From the NCBI GenBank assembly GCA_031268395.1, contig JAIRXI010000095.1:1-6521 (forward strand): DNA of 6,521 bases, in the 5' to 3' direction. The position numbers and the translations under genes were made by a program. Source of the stretch: Tannerella sp. GTDB taxonomy: Bacteria; Bacteroidota; Bacteroidia; Bacteroidales; Tannerellaceae. The stretch's first letter is position 1; every line of letters begins with the position of its first letter. The notes beneath the pieces are model-generated. The model ran no database searches. It had not been told where the DNA came from and saw only the letters and a program-made list of their open reading frames with translations. Shown piece by piece: positions 1 to 6,521 of this stretch.

Positions 1-84
1 ACTTCCTCTGCAAGGCGCGTTCAAAAGCCGGATATACACCGTAAAGAAGATTTAGGAGAGGAATAAAATATAACCATATCATTT

Positions 85-110
85 CTTTTCACACGGGGCT
101 GTCTGAAAAG
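85..110. repeat. Short inverted repeat, possible weak hairpin
   Basis: CTTTTCA (85-91) pairs perfectly with TGAAAAG (104-110), and two further inner pairs (A93-T102, C94-G101) follow after one mismatch. The GGGGC in the middle is mostly loop. The arms are AT-rich and no T-tract follows on either strand, so a normal intrinsic terminator is unlikely. It could be a factor-dependent or bidirectional 3'-end structure, or the edge of the neighbouring repeat element. Confidence 0.35.
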
Positions 111-115
111 CCGGA

Positions 116-157
116 ACCCGTCATTGCGAGGAGGAACGACGAAGCAATCCTCGCTGG
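116..157. repeat. REP-like palindromic intergenic repeat element
   Basis: The core reads GTCATTGCGAGGAGGAACG followed by ACGAAGCAATCC. This resembles a palindromic intergenic repeat that I recall from many unrelated bacterial genomes, including Bacteroidetes; I cannot name its family with certainty. The sequence shows two mutually exclusive pairings: ATTGC (123-127) with GCAAT (144-148), and a perfect 7-bp GCGAGGA (126-132) with TCCTCGC (148-154). It ends only a few bases before the tandem array. It is probably non-coding DNA, although such elements are often mis-translated as part of small predicted proteins. Confidence 0.65.
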
Positions 158-160
158 TGA

Positions 161-412
161 CCTGAGACGATTCTCACTGTTTACGACCTCGACGGTCGGA
201 ATCCTGAGACGATTCTTACCGTTTCCGACGGAATAAGTCGGAATCCTGAGACGATTCTTACTTTTTCCGACGGAATAAGTCGGAATCCTGAGACGATTCT
301 TACTTTTTCCGACGGAAACGGTCGGAATCGGGAGACGATTCTCACTTTTTCCGACGGAAACGGTCGGAATCCTGAGACGATTCTTACTTTTTCCGACGGA
401 AACGGTCGGTAA
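161..412. repeat. Array of six 42-bp tandem repeats with paired dyad symmetries
   Basis: Six consecutive units start at 161, 203, 245, 287, 329 and 371, each exactly 42 bp. The first part reads CCTGAGACGATTCTTAC and the second ends in an inverted repeat TTCCGAC - 7 bases - GTCGGAA. The stem arms are kept in units 2 to 5 while the 7-base loop switches between GGAATAA (units 2, 3) and GGAAACG (units 4 to 6). Unit 1 has one mismatch in that stem but gains an alternative CGACC/GGTCG stem (184-188 with 194-198). Unit 6 is degenerate at its end, with GTCGG followed by TAA. A second dyad, GAATC - 7 bases - GATTC, spans every unit junction, and in unit 5 a C-to-G change extends it to 6 bp. The array lies about 100 bases beyond the sulfatase stop. 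Its role is unknown; I do not recognise the repeat family. Confidence 0.95.
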
Positions 413-512
413 GCGAGAGTTCATCTTCAGGCATTTATTGTAACATGACTTTATAACATTTTGTGCGGATAAGTAGCAGATGCGACCCGGCAAACCGTAA
501 CATCCCGGGAGT

Positions 513-2048
513 TTAGTAATTCCCCTGATTCCGGTGGTCGTGATGGGGGCGTTCGGTACGCTTGAGGGGGATGGACATGCCGTCGGTCTCCTCCAGCCAG
601 TCGTACAGCGCGTGATTGAGGTCACGGACTGTTTGCTGATGTTCGGGAGAAGCTATCAGGTTATGAATCTCGGCCGGATCTTCCTGAAGGTCGTAAAGCT
701 CGTTCGTGTCCCATATCCCGTGATAACGGATGTACTTGTAACGGTCTGTCCGGACGCCATGCATGGTGGGCGTCTGCGGGAACTCGTGCTCCCAGTAATA
801 TTCGTAGAAGATACGTTCCCGCCATTCCACCGGCTCGTCCCGGAGGAGGGGCATGAAAGAGTAGCCGGCCATGTGTCCGGCTTTGGGGACGCCCAGATAA
901 TCGAGGATGGCGGGAGCCACGTCTATGTTCTGAATCAGGTTTTCCACCACCTTTCCGCCCTCGAAAAGGCCGGGAGCGCGGACGAGCATGGGCACGCGGA
1001 CCGATTCCTCGTAGAACTGCCGCTTGTCTATCAGCCCGTGTTCGCCCCATGCAAAGCCGTTGTCGCCCATGTATATGACCATCGTGTTCCCGTCCAGACC
1101 GGCCTCCGCCAGGTAATCCAGGACGGAGCCGATACTTTCGTCAACGGAGCGCAGCGTTTCGCAGTAGTTGCGCACCTGAACGTCCCAGGGGCGTCCGTGG
1201 TAGGAATAATCCACGCCGTGCCAGCTCTCGCGCTGACTTTTTACCCAGTCGGGCGACATGTTTTCGCCATAGAAATCAGCTCCGGAGGCGGCCTTTCCCG
1301 TAGCCGGATCAATCGTCGGCAACTGCCTCAGGCCATAATGAGGCGTGTTATAGGACGGCGGCAGGGGGATTTCTTCGTTTGCATAGCAACCTTTGTGCCG
1401 CTTTGCTGCGGCGAAATTGTCGTGTACTCCTTTGTGGGAGAGGTAGACGAAGAACGGCCTGCCGTCCGCGCGCTGCTGTTTCATGAAACGGATGGCATGT
1501 TCCGTCAGCAGGTCTGTGACGTAAGCGCTGTCCTGATACTGAATCCACTCTCCGTTCGTATTGATGCGCGGATTATAGTATTCCCCCTGTCCCTGGAAAC
1601 CCTCCCAGTGATGGAATCCCGGCTGTGGAGCGCCGGAGTCGTTCCCCATGTGCCACTTGCCGAAAAAAGCCGTGCGGTATCCCGCCTGCTGAAGATATTC
1701 GGGGAAAAACGTCAGTCCTCCGGGCAGAGGCGCGGAGTTGTCGACCACCTTGTGTGCGTGCGAATACATCCCCGTGAGGATGGAAGCCCTCGACGGGGAA
1801 GACAGGGAAGTGGTGACGAAAGCGTTGCGGAGGTGCGCGCCGTCGCGCGCCATCCGGTCCATGGAGGGCGTTTGCAGCCACGGGACGCGTCCCGTGAAGC
1901 CCATAAAATCATACCGGTGGTCGTCCGACAGGATAAAGACCACATTCTTCTTGCCGGAAGGAGTTTTCGCTTCCTCCTTCCCCGCCTGACCGCAGGCCGG
2001 CAGGCAGCCTGCGATGCCAAGCGTAAATAGGATACTGTTTGTTTTCAT
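513..2048 (-). CDS. Family S1 sulfatase lipoprotein, serine-type; probably N-acetylglucosamine-6-sulfatase-like
   Basis: Hydrolyses a sulfate ester on a glycan. With the start at 2048 it has 511 residues. Seen in order: a lipoprotein-like signal with two candidate lipobox cysteines (IAGC, Cys15; LPAC, Cys19, preferred); metal-binding DD at 42-43; the sulfatase signature SSPSRASILTG with Ser83 as the residue converted to formylglycine, plus Pro85 and Arg87; GKWHMG (Lys131, His133); SHKGVH (205-209); and MGDNGFAWGEHGLIDKR with Asp329-Asn330 and Lys342. The full active-site set looks intact. From family knowledge, serine-type S1 enzymes are normal in Bacteroides and need an anaerobic sulfatase-maturating enzyme (anSME). 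The segments PQPGFHHW, FQGQGEYYNP and YLSHKGVH resemble N-acetylglucosamine-6-sulfatases (SulfAtlas S1_11, often annotated mucin-desulfating sulfatase); this subfamily and substrate are inference. A longer form could start at 2078, adding ten residues (MELINTPYKA) and overlapping the SusD-like stop, but these would push the signal peptide inward. The tail is His-rich (ERPHHDHRNQGNY). Placement after SusC/SusD suggests desulfation coupled to uptake. Confidence 0.93.
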   Translation of the reverse strand: MKTNSILFTLGIAGCLPACGQAGKEEAKTPSGKKNVVFILSDDHRYDFMGFTGRVPWLQTPSMDRMARDGAHLRNAFVTTSLSSPSRASILTGMYSHAHKVVDNSAPLPGGLTFFPEYLQQAGYRTAFFGKWHMGNDSGAPQPGFHHWEGFQGQGEYYNPRINTNGEWIQYQDSAYVTDLLTEHAIRFMKQQRADGRPFFVYLSHKGVHDNFAAAKRHKGCYANEEIPLPPSYNTPHYGLRQLPTIDPATGKAASGADFYGENMSPDWVKSQRESWHGVDYSYHGRPWDVQVRNYCETLRSVDESIGSVLDYLAEAGLDGNTMVIYMGDNGFAWGEHGLIDKRQFYEESVRVPMLVRAPGLFEGGKVVENLIQNIDVAPAILDYLGVPKAGHMAGYSFMPLLRDEPVEWRERIFYEYYWEHEFPQTPTMHGVRTDRYKYIRYHGIWDTNELYDLQEDPAEIHNLIASPEHQQTVRDLNHALYDWLEETDGMSIPLKRTERPHHDHRNQGNY

Positions 2049-2068
2049 TGCTTTGTATGGTGTATTGA

Positions 2069-3562
2069 TCAGTTCCATCCGGGATTTTGCGTAAGTTCGG
2101 GATTCAGATCCAGTTCGCGTTGCGGAACAGGCATGAGTATCATGTAATCCTTGAGATTCCCGGCGATGTCCGTTTTATTGGATTCGGCCACACTCGCCTC
2201 GTAGGCGCTGTGGTCTTTCATGCGCTGAATGAAAGCGCCGGTACGGACGAGGTCGAACCAGCGATGCCCCTCAATGGGAAATTCCAGGCGGCGTTCGTCT
2301 AATATTTTCTCCCGGAACTGTTCCTTTGACAGGCCGCTGAAATTACCCGAACTGTCGCCGAATGCCCGTTCGCGCACGCGGTTCAGCACCTCGTGCGCTT
2401 TCCCCGGATCGCCAACCTCATTGAGCGCTTCGGCATACATGAGGAGCGCGTCGGCATAGCGGATGATGTGCGTGTTGACGTCACACTGATCGGAAGCGGC
2501 GAGATTGTCGATCCAGTATTTTCCGAAGAGCGGAATAGACGACCGGACGTAGCCGTTCTCGATCAGGCTGTAGAACTCGTACCGCAGGTTGACGCCGCGC
2601 CGCCGGTCTTTCCCGTCGAAGCTGTCCCAAAGTTCCTGTGTGGGAATATCCGCCTCGTTGGAGCCGTTGACGCCGATGTTTCCGCCCGGAACAGAATATT
2701 TGGGTCCTGCCAGCCCCATTTCTCCCTGACTGGGAAAGGGCGGCTTTTTATATTCGATGTAGAAAACGGCTTCTATGCCGGCTTCCGTCTCCGTGTTCCA
2801 GTTTGCCGCGTAGTCGGCGTGAAGACCGTAGCCGTACTGTGATTCGCTGTTCACGACTTCGGCCAGCTTGTCTCTGGCGGCAGCAAAGTCGCCCTGCGTG
2901 AGATATACTTTCCCCAGCAATATTTTGGCGGCGCCTCCGGTTGCCCGTCCTTCGTCATTGGAACCATACCCGGAACGAAGCGGGAGTATACTCCCGGCAT
3001 CGGAAAGGTCCTGTATGATTTGCTCATAGACCCGGTCTTTGGGGATGCGAGGCCCCATGGCGTCGCTGATGCTCTCCAGCTGCGTTACCAGAGGCACATC
3101 GCCGAAAAACCGCACCAGGTTGAAATAATACAGCGCACGCAGGAATTTGGCTTCGGCAATCAGGCGCTCCTGCAAACCGGTTTCCATCGTAATCCGCGGG
3201 ATATTGTTTATGGCCGCATTAGCCTTCATGATACCTGCATAGTTATTGTTCCACATGTCTCTTATGAATGTGTTTTCGGAATTATACCGCATAAATTCCA
3301 GATCCTGCAGGAAGGCGTTGGGCATGCCCAGGCCATTTTTCATCACGTCGGTCGGCAGTTCGGCCACGTTGTACATCAGGCGGCTGTATAAGCTGCCCAA
3401 CTGCTGGTAAACGGCGCTCACGGCTGCTTCGGCATCTTTCCGGCTGCTGTAGAAATTGTCCACCACCAGGCGGTCTGCCGGCGATTCGTCAAGGAAAGAG
3501 GCGCAACTTACGTTCCATAATGCTGCAATGCCAATCAGTGCGTATGTTATCATTCGTTTCAT
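2069..3562 (-). CDS. SusD/RagB-family surface glycan-binding lipoprotein
   Basis: Surface lipoprotein that captures glycan and caps the partner SusC-like barrel. It has 497 residues, within the usual family range. The N-terminus is a signal peptide with a lipobox ending at Cys20 (NVSC), followed by ASFLDESP, the typical SusD opening. Other family landmarks are a helix around MWNNNYAGIMKANAAINNI (103-121), AEAKFLRALYYFNLVRFFGDVPLV (136-159), the TPR-like segment AAKILLGKVYLTQGD (211-225), IIRYADALLMYAEALNEVG (366-384), LDERRLEFPIEGHRWFDLVRTG (421-442) and the C-terminal MPVPQRELDLNPELTQNPGW. The ATG at 3562 is preferred because it begins a lipoprotein signal with a basic MKR start; the next Met is only three codons in and would lose the basic residues. 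It lies 17 bases after the SusC-like stop. Its own TGA overlaps a possible but less likely upstream start of the sulfatase. Ligand specificity cannot be read from the sequence. Confidence 0.96.
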   Translation of the reverse strand: MKRMITYALIGIAALWNVSCASFLDESPADRLVVDNFYSSRKDAEAAVSAVYQQLGSLYSRLMYNVAELPTDVMKNGLGMPNAFLQDLEFMRYNSENTFIRDMWNNNYAGIMKANAAINNIPRITMETGLQERLIAEAKFLRALYYFNLVRFFGDVPLVTQLESISDAMGPRIPKDRVYEQIIQDLSDAGSILPLRSGYGSNDEGRATGGAAKILLGKVYLTQGDFAAARDKLAEVVNSESQYGYGLHADYAANWNTETEAGIEAVFYIEYKKPPFPSQGEMGLAGPKYSVPGGNIGVNGSNEADIPTQELWDSFDGKDRRRGVNLRYEFYSLIENGYVRSSIPLFGKYWIDNLAASDQCDVNTHIIRYADALLMYAEALNEVGDPGKAHEVLNRVRERAFGDSSGNFSGLSKEQFREKILDERRLEFPIEGHRWFDLVRTGAFIQRMKDHSAYEASVAESNKTDIAGNLKDYMILMPVPQRELDLNPELTQNPGWN

Positions 3563-3579
3563 AACAGTTCAATTTTATA

Positions 3580-6521
3580 TTATTTAATATCAAGTTTTAT
3601 TCCCACCATAAAAGTCCGCGATTGCGGATATCCTCCGAAGTCCTCGCCGGCTTCCAGCGTGCTGGCTCCGCGATAGCTTACTTCGGGGTCGTATCCCCGG
3701 TAACGTGTCCACGTCAGCAGGTTCTGGCCGGTTATGTAGACGCGCAACCCCTGTATGTGGCGGTTTTTCACACCGGGGAAAGCATACGACAAAGATACGG
3801 TTTTTAACTTCAGGTACGAGCCGTCCTCAATGAAACGGTCGCTTATCAAAACGTTCCGGTTGGTAGTAGCCTTGGGATAGATGTTACTTGGGTTAGCAGG
3901 CGTCCACCGGTTCAATAAATCCCGGTAGGCATTCTGTCCCCCCGTAGGCGTTTCGAGTTCCACGGCATTCATATTGAATATTTCGTTTCCGTAAGAGTAC
4001 TGGAGGAAGACGTTTAATTCGACGCCCTTATAAGCGAAAGTATTAGCCAAACCTCCGAAAAAGTCGGGATTGGCATCGCCCAGTATCTCGCGGTCGTTGC
4101 CCGCATCCACTTTCCCGTCCCCGTTCAGATCCCTATACCTGCGGAGGCCAATGCCAACAGGAGATGGCGAGGCAGTCTGCGCCTGCGTCTCGGCCTCGTT
4201 CTGGAAGATGCCGTCGAAACGGTATCCGTAAAAGACCCCGACAGGTTCGCCCACAATCAGGCGGCGGACGGAACCGGTCTTCAGGTGGCCGTCGCTCTCG
4301 TCCATCTCCTTGTATTCTTCGCCGCCAAGCTCGAGTACTTTGTTTCGGTTGAACGAGATATTGAACGCCGTGTTCCAGGTGAACGTCCCCGCCAGGTTGT
4401 CGCTCTCTATGGAAAATTCATATCCCGAATTTTCCATGCTGCCAATGTTTTTAAGCATCGTCTGATAACCCGAAACGCCGGGAATGGCCACGCTGTAGAG
4501 CAGATCCGTCGTAGTCTTCCGGTAATAGTCGGTCGTAAGCCGCAGGCGGTTGTCGAAGAGGCCTATGTCCAATCCCGCATCGAACTGCCCCGTTCGCTCC
4601 CATTTCAGGTCGGGGTTGGGGATTTTGTTTGGGAAGAATCCCGTGACTAACTGATTTCCTATTATCCAGTTATTGGATCCCAGGGTGGCCAGGGATTCGT
4701 ACACGCCAATTTCCGTATTTCCCGTAAAGCCGTAACTGGCACGCAACTTCAGGTTAGGCAGTATGTCTTTCGCCGCCTCCATGAACGGCTCCTCCGATAT
4801 CCTCCATCCGGCGGAAGCCGAGGGGAAGAATCCGAACTTGTTGTTTGCGCCGAAGCGGGACGACCCGTCCATACGGGCATTGGCGGAAAACAGGTATTTG
4901 TTTCTCAGCGTATAGTTCACACGCGCAAGGTAGGACATCAGGCTCCATTGAATATTTTCCGATTCCGGCTTGTTATAGATCGAGCCGGCTCCCAGGTTGT
5001 TATGCTGCATTACGTCGTTCACAAACTCGGACGACGAGCCATAGACCCGTTCCTGATTGTTGCGTTGCAGGGTGAAACCTCCCAGGATATTGAAAGCATG
5101 ATCCCCGGCAAAAACTTTGTCCCAGGTGATGGTATTTTCGTTCAGCCAGTTGATCGTCCGCCGTACGGCAACTTCCGCTTTGGCTATCCCGTTGGACTGA
5201 TAAATGGTAGATGGGGTATACAGGTTGTTTTTGATATACATCACGTCGGTACCCAGCGAGGTTTTCAACTTAAGGCCCTTAATCAATTCCCATTCCAGAT
5301 AGACGTCTCCCAGCAGGCGTGAAGCGGCGTTGTTGAGTTTCCGTTCTTTTGCCGTAGCCACGGGGTTGGGGACGAGCGTGCCGGGGGTGTTGACCTGCGT
5401 GTAAGCTCCCGTCAGCTCGTCGGCATATACGGGCATAATGGGATTCATTTTGACGGCTCCGTTGACAACTCCTCCCTCACCTCCCGTTTCCGTAGCCACT
5501 GAATTGCTGATGGTATGCGAGGCGGAAAGATGTGTGCCGACTGTAAGGTTGTTGAATATGTGACGGTCGAAATTGAGGCGAATCGAATACCGCCGGAAAT
5601 CGGAATTGATGACAATTCCATCCTGTGTGAAATAATTACCGGAGATAGCGTATTGTGTCCTGGCATCCCCGCCGGAGAAAGTCAGCTGGTAATTTTGCGA
5701 AGCCCCCCGGCGAAAAACTTCGTCCTGCCAGTCTGTCCCCTTGCCCAACCGCATGATTTCGGCCACGGCCGCATCATCGTAATAAGGTTTCAGACCGTCG
5801 TTCGTATACGCCTCGTTAACTAATTGGACGTATTCGGAGGCCGTCAGGACGTCAATTTTCTTCACTACATTCGAGAATCCGAAATTGGACTCGAAATTAA
5901 TTACGTCATGTCCCTTTTTGCCGCTTTTGGTCGTGATCAGCACGACGCCATTAGCGGCGCGGGCCCCGTAGATAGCCGTAGCCGCGGCATCTTTCAGTAT
6001 CTCGATGGACTCGATGTCGGAGGGATTGACCGTCGACAGGCCGCTCAGCGACGTCTTCCCTCCCGTATTGCCGAAACCGCCTCCGCTGTAAACCGGGAAT
6101 CCGTCGATGACGTACAGCGGTTCGTTTCCTCCCTGGAGCGAACTGCTGCCCCTCACGCGGATAGAAGCCGTCGCACCCGGCATACCGGAGGTCTGTATGA
6201 CCTGCACTCCGGAGGCGCGCCCGGCCAATCCCTGATCAATAGATACTATGGGCGTTTGCTGTATCTCCGCCGTCTTTACGGATGACACGGCCCCCGTAAG
6301 GTCGCTCTTTCTTATACTTCCGTAGCCGATTATGATTACTTCTTCCAACGTTTTCGTATCTTCCGCCAGTCTGATATCCAGTTTGCCGGACTTGGCAGAC
6401 CTGACCTCAACTTCCTGCGGGATATAGCCGATGAATGTAACTTGCAGCACGGCATCCTCCGGAACATTCAGAATGAAATTTCCGTCTATGTCCGTTACAG
6501 TACCGTTCGTTGTCCCCTTTT
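3580..6521 (-). CDS. SusC-like (RagA-type) TonB-dependent outer-membrane transporter, N-terminus outside window
   Basis: Outer-membrane barrel that imports glycan fragments into the periplasm with TonB energy, working under a SusD-like lid. About 979 residues are visible. The frame stays open to the right edge without a stop, and the codon at 6450 is an internal GTG (valine), not a start. Domains seen: the end of a carboxypeptidase-D regulatory-like domain (residues ~1-55, including GTVTDIDGNF and FIGY); a TonB-box-like EEVIIIGYG at ~59-67; a plug at ~73-201 with LAGRASGVQV, IRVRGSSSL, PLYVIDGFPV, ILKDAAATAIYGARAANGVV and ITTKSG; then a barrel ending in a typical aromatic/hydrophobic strand, FMVGIKLDIK. 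Family members usually have about 1000-1100 residues, so roughly 30-100 N-terminal residues with the signal peptide are missing. The stop is TAA, 17 bases before the SusD-like gene, so co-transcription is very likely. The family call is firm. The specific substrate is unknown and only hinted at by the sulfatase downstream. Confidence 0.96.
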   Translation of the reverse strand, partial: KGTTNGTVTDIDGNFILNVPEDAVLQVTFIGYIPQEVEVRSAKSGKLDIRLAEDTKTLEEVIIIGYGSIRKSDLTGAVSSVKTAEIQQTPIVSIDQGLAGRASGVQVIQTSGMPGATASIRVRGSSSLQGGNEPLYVIDGFPVYSGGGFGNTGGKTSLSGLSTVNPSDIESIEILKDAAATAIYGARAANGVVLITTKSGKKGHDVINFESNFGFSNVVKKIDVLTASEYVQLVNEAYTNDGLKPYYDDAAVAEIMRLGKGTDWQDEVFRRGASQNYQLTFSGGDARTQYAISGNYFTQDGIVINSDFRRYSIRLNFDRHIFNNLTVGTHLSASHTISNSVATETGGEGGVVNGAVKMNPIMPVYADELTGAYTQVNTPGTLVPNPVATAKERKLNNAASRLLGDVYLEWELIKGLKLKTSLGTDVMYIKNNLYTPSTIYQSNGIAKAEVAVRRTINWLNENTITWDKVFAGDHAFNILGGFTLQRNNQERVYGSSSEFVNDVMQHNNLGAGSIYNKPESENIQWSLMSYLARVNYTLRNKYLFSANARMDGSSRFGANNKFGFFPSASAGWRISEEPFMEAAKDILPNLKLRASYGFTGNTEIGVYESLATLGSNNWIIGNQLVTGFFPNKIPNPDLKWERTGQFDAGLDIGLFDNRLRLTTDYYRKTTTDLLYSVAIPGVSGYQTMLKNIGSMENSGYEFSIESDNLAGTFTWNTAFNISFNRNKVLELGGEEYKEMDESDGHLKTGSVRRLIVGEPVGVFYGYRFDGIFQNEAETQAQTASPSPVGIGLRRYRDLNGDGKVDAGNDREILGDANPDFFGGLANTFAYKGVELNVFLQYSYGNEIFNMNAVELETPTGGQNAYRDLLNRWTPANPSNIYPKATTNRNVLISDRFIEDGSYLKLKTVSLSYAFPGVKNRHIQGLRVYITGQNLLTWTRYRGYDPEVSYRGASTLEAGEDFGGYPQSRTFMVGIKLDIK

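Larger units (their letters stand above)
1..512. other. Intergenic region downstream of the sulfatase; no convincing gene
   Basis: This stretch holds the inverted repeat, the REP-like element and the 42-bp array described separately. Bases 1-84 contain short open stretches on the plus strand that end in stops at 40-42, 53-55 and 64-66. These could be the tail of a gene entering from the left, but no family motif is visible. Bases 413-512 hold nothing recognisable apart from the short perfect palindrome TCCCGGGA, which has no loop. I see no intrinsic terminator with a T-tract after the sulfatase stop at 513, and no convincing Bacteroidetes promoter (TTTG / TAnnTTTG) on either strand. Confidence 0.6.

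Noticed and set aside
1..66. Possible 3' end of a plus-strand gene at the left edge
   Set aside because: All three frames give only short tails with no recognisable motif, too little to support a partial gene.
85..110. Intrinsic terminator of the operon
   Set aside because: The arms are AT-rich, no T-tract follows on either strand, and it lies about 400 bases beyond the sulfatase stop.
161..412. CRISPR array
   Set aside because: Units are contiguous 42-bp repeats with no unique spacers; differences between units are a few scattered bases, and no cas genes are visible.
89..625. 178-residue minus-strand frame covering the end of the sulfatase and the repeat region
   Set aside because: Its first part is an out-of-frame shadow of the sulfatase, the rest is translation of the tandem repeat and the REP-like element, and no family resemblance is visible.
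534..2030. Long open frame of 498 codons on the plus strand opposite the sulfatase
   Set aside because: It lies entirely antisense to a gene with intact family motifs, shows no domain of its own, and is explained by GC-rich codon use leaving the opposite strand open.
6448..6450. GTG start for the SusC-like gene
   Set aside because: The frame continues upstream to the window edge with typical carboxypeptidase-regulatory-like sequence (GTVTDIDGNF), so this codon is internal valine.

Overview
The window looks like part of a polysaccharide utilization locus (PUL) from a gut-type member of the Bacteroidales (Bacteroides, Parabacteroides or a relative). Three things point there: an adjacent SusC-like/SusD-like pair, lipoprotein signals on the SusD-like protein and the sulfatase, and very short AT-rich gaps between genes with no strong Shine-Dalgarno sequences. 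The genus cannot be fixed from this sequence alone.

Layout, read in the direction of transcription (minus strand, right to left): a SusC-like TonB-dependent outer-membrane transporter enters at the right edge with its N-terminus outside the window (6521 down to 3580). After 17 bases comes a SusD-like glycan-binding lipoprotein (3562 to 2069). After 20 bases comes a family S1 sulfatase with a serine-type formylglycine motif (2048 to 513). All three share a strand, are nearly contiguous and very probably form one operon.

The genes plausibly work together. The sulfatase would remove a sulfate ester from a host or dietary glycan, with N-acetylglucosamine-6-sulfate of mucin or glycosaminoglycan type as the best guess from motifs. 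The SusD-like lipoprotein would capture the glycan at the surface, and the SusC-like barrel would import it using TonB energy. No glycoside hydrolase, polysaccharide lyase, regulator or sulfatase-maturating enzyme is visible, so those must lie elsewhere.

The left 512 bases hold no convincing gene. They contain an array of six 42-bp tandem repeats (161-412) built from two alternating dyad symmetries, a REP-like palindromic element (116-157), and a small AT-armed inverted repeat (85-110). No clear intrinsic terminator follows the sulfatase, so the hairpin-rich array may form the 3' end of the operon transcript. This array is the least explained part of the window. I found no evidence of a wholly new system; the genes themselves are a recognisable PUL module.
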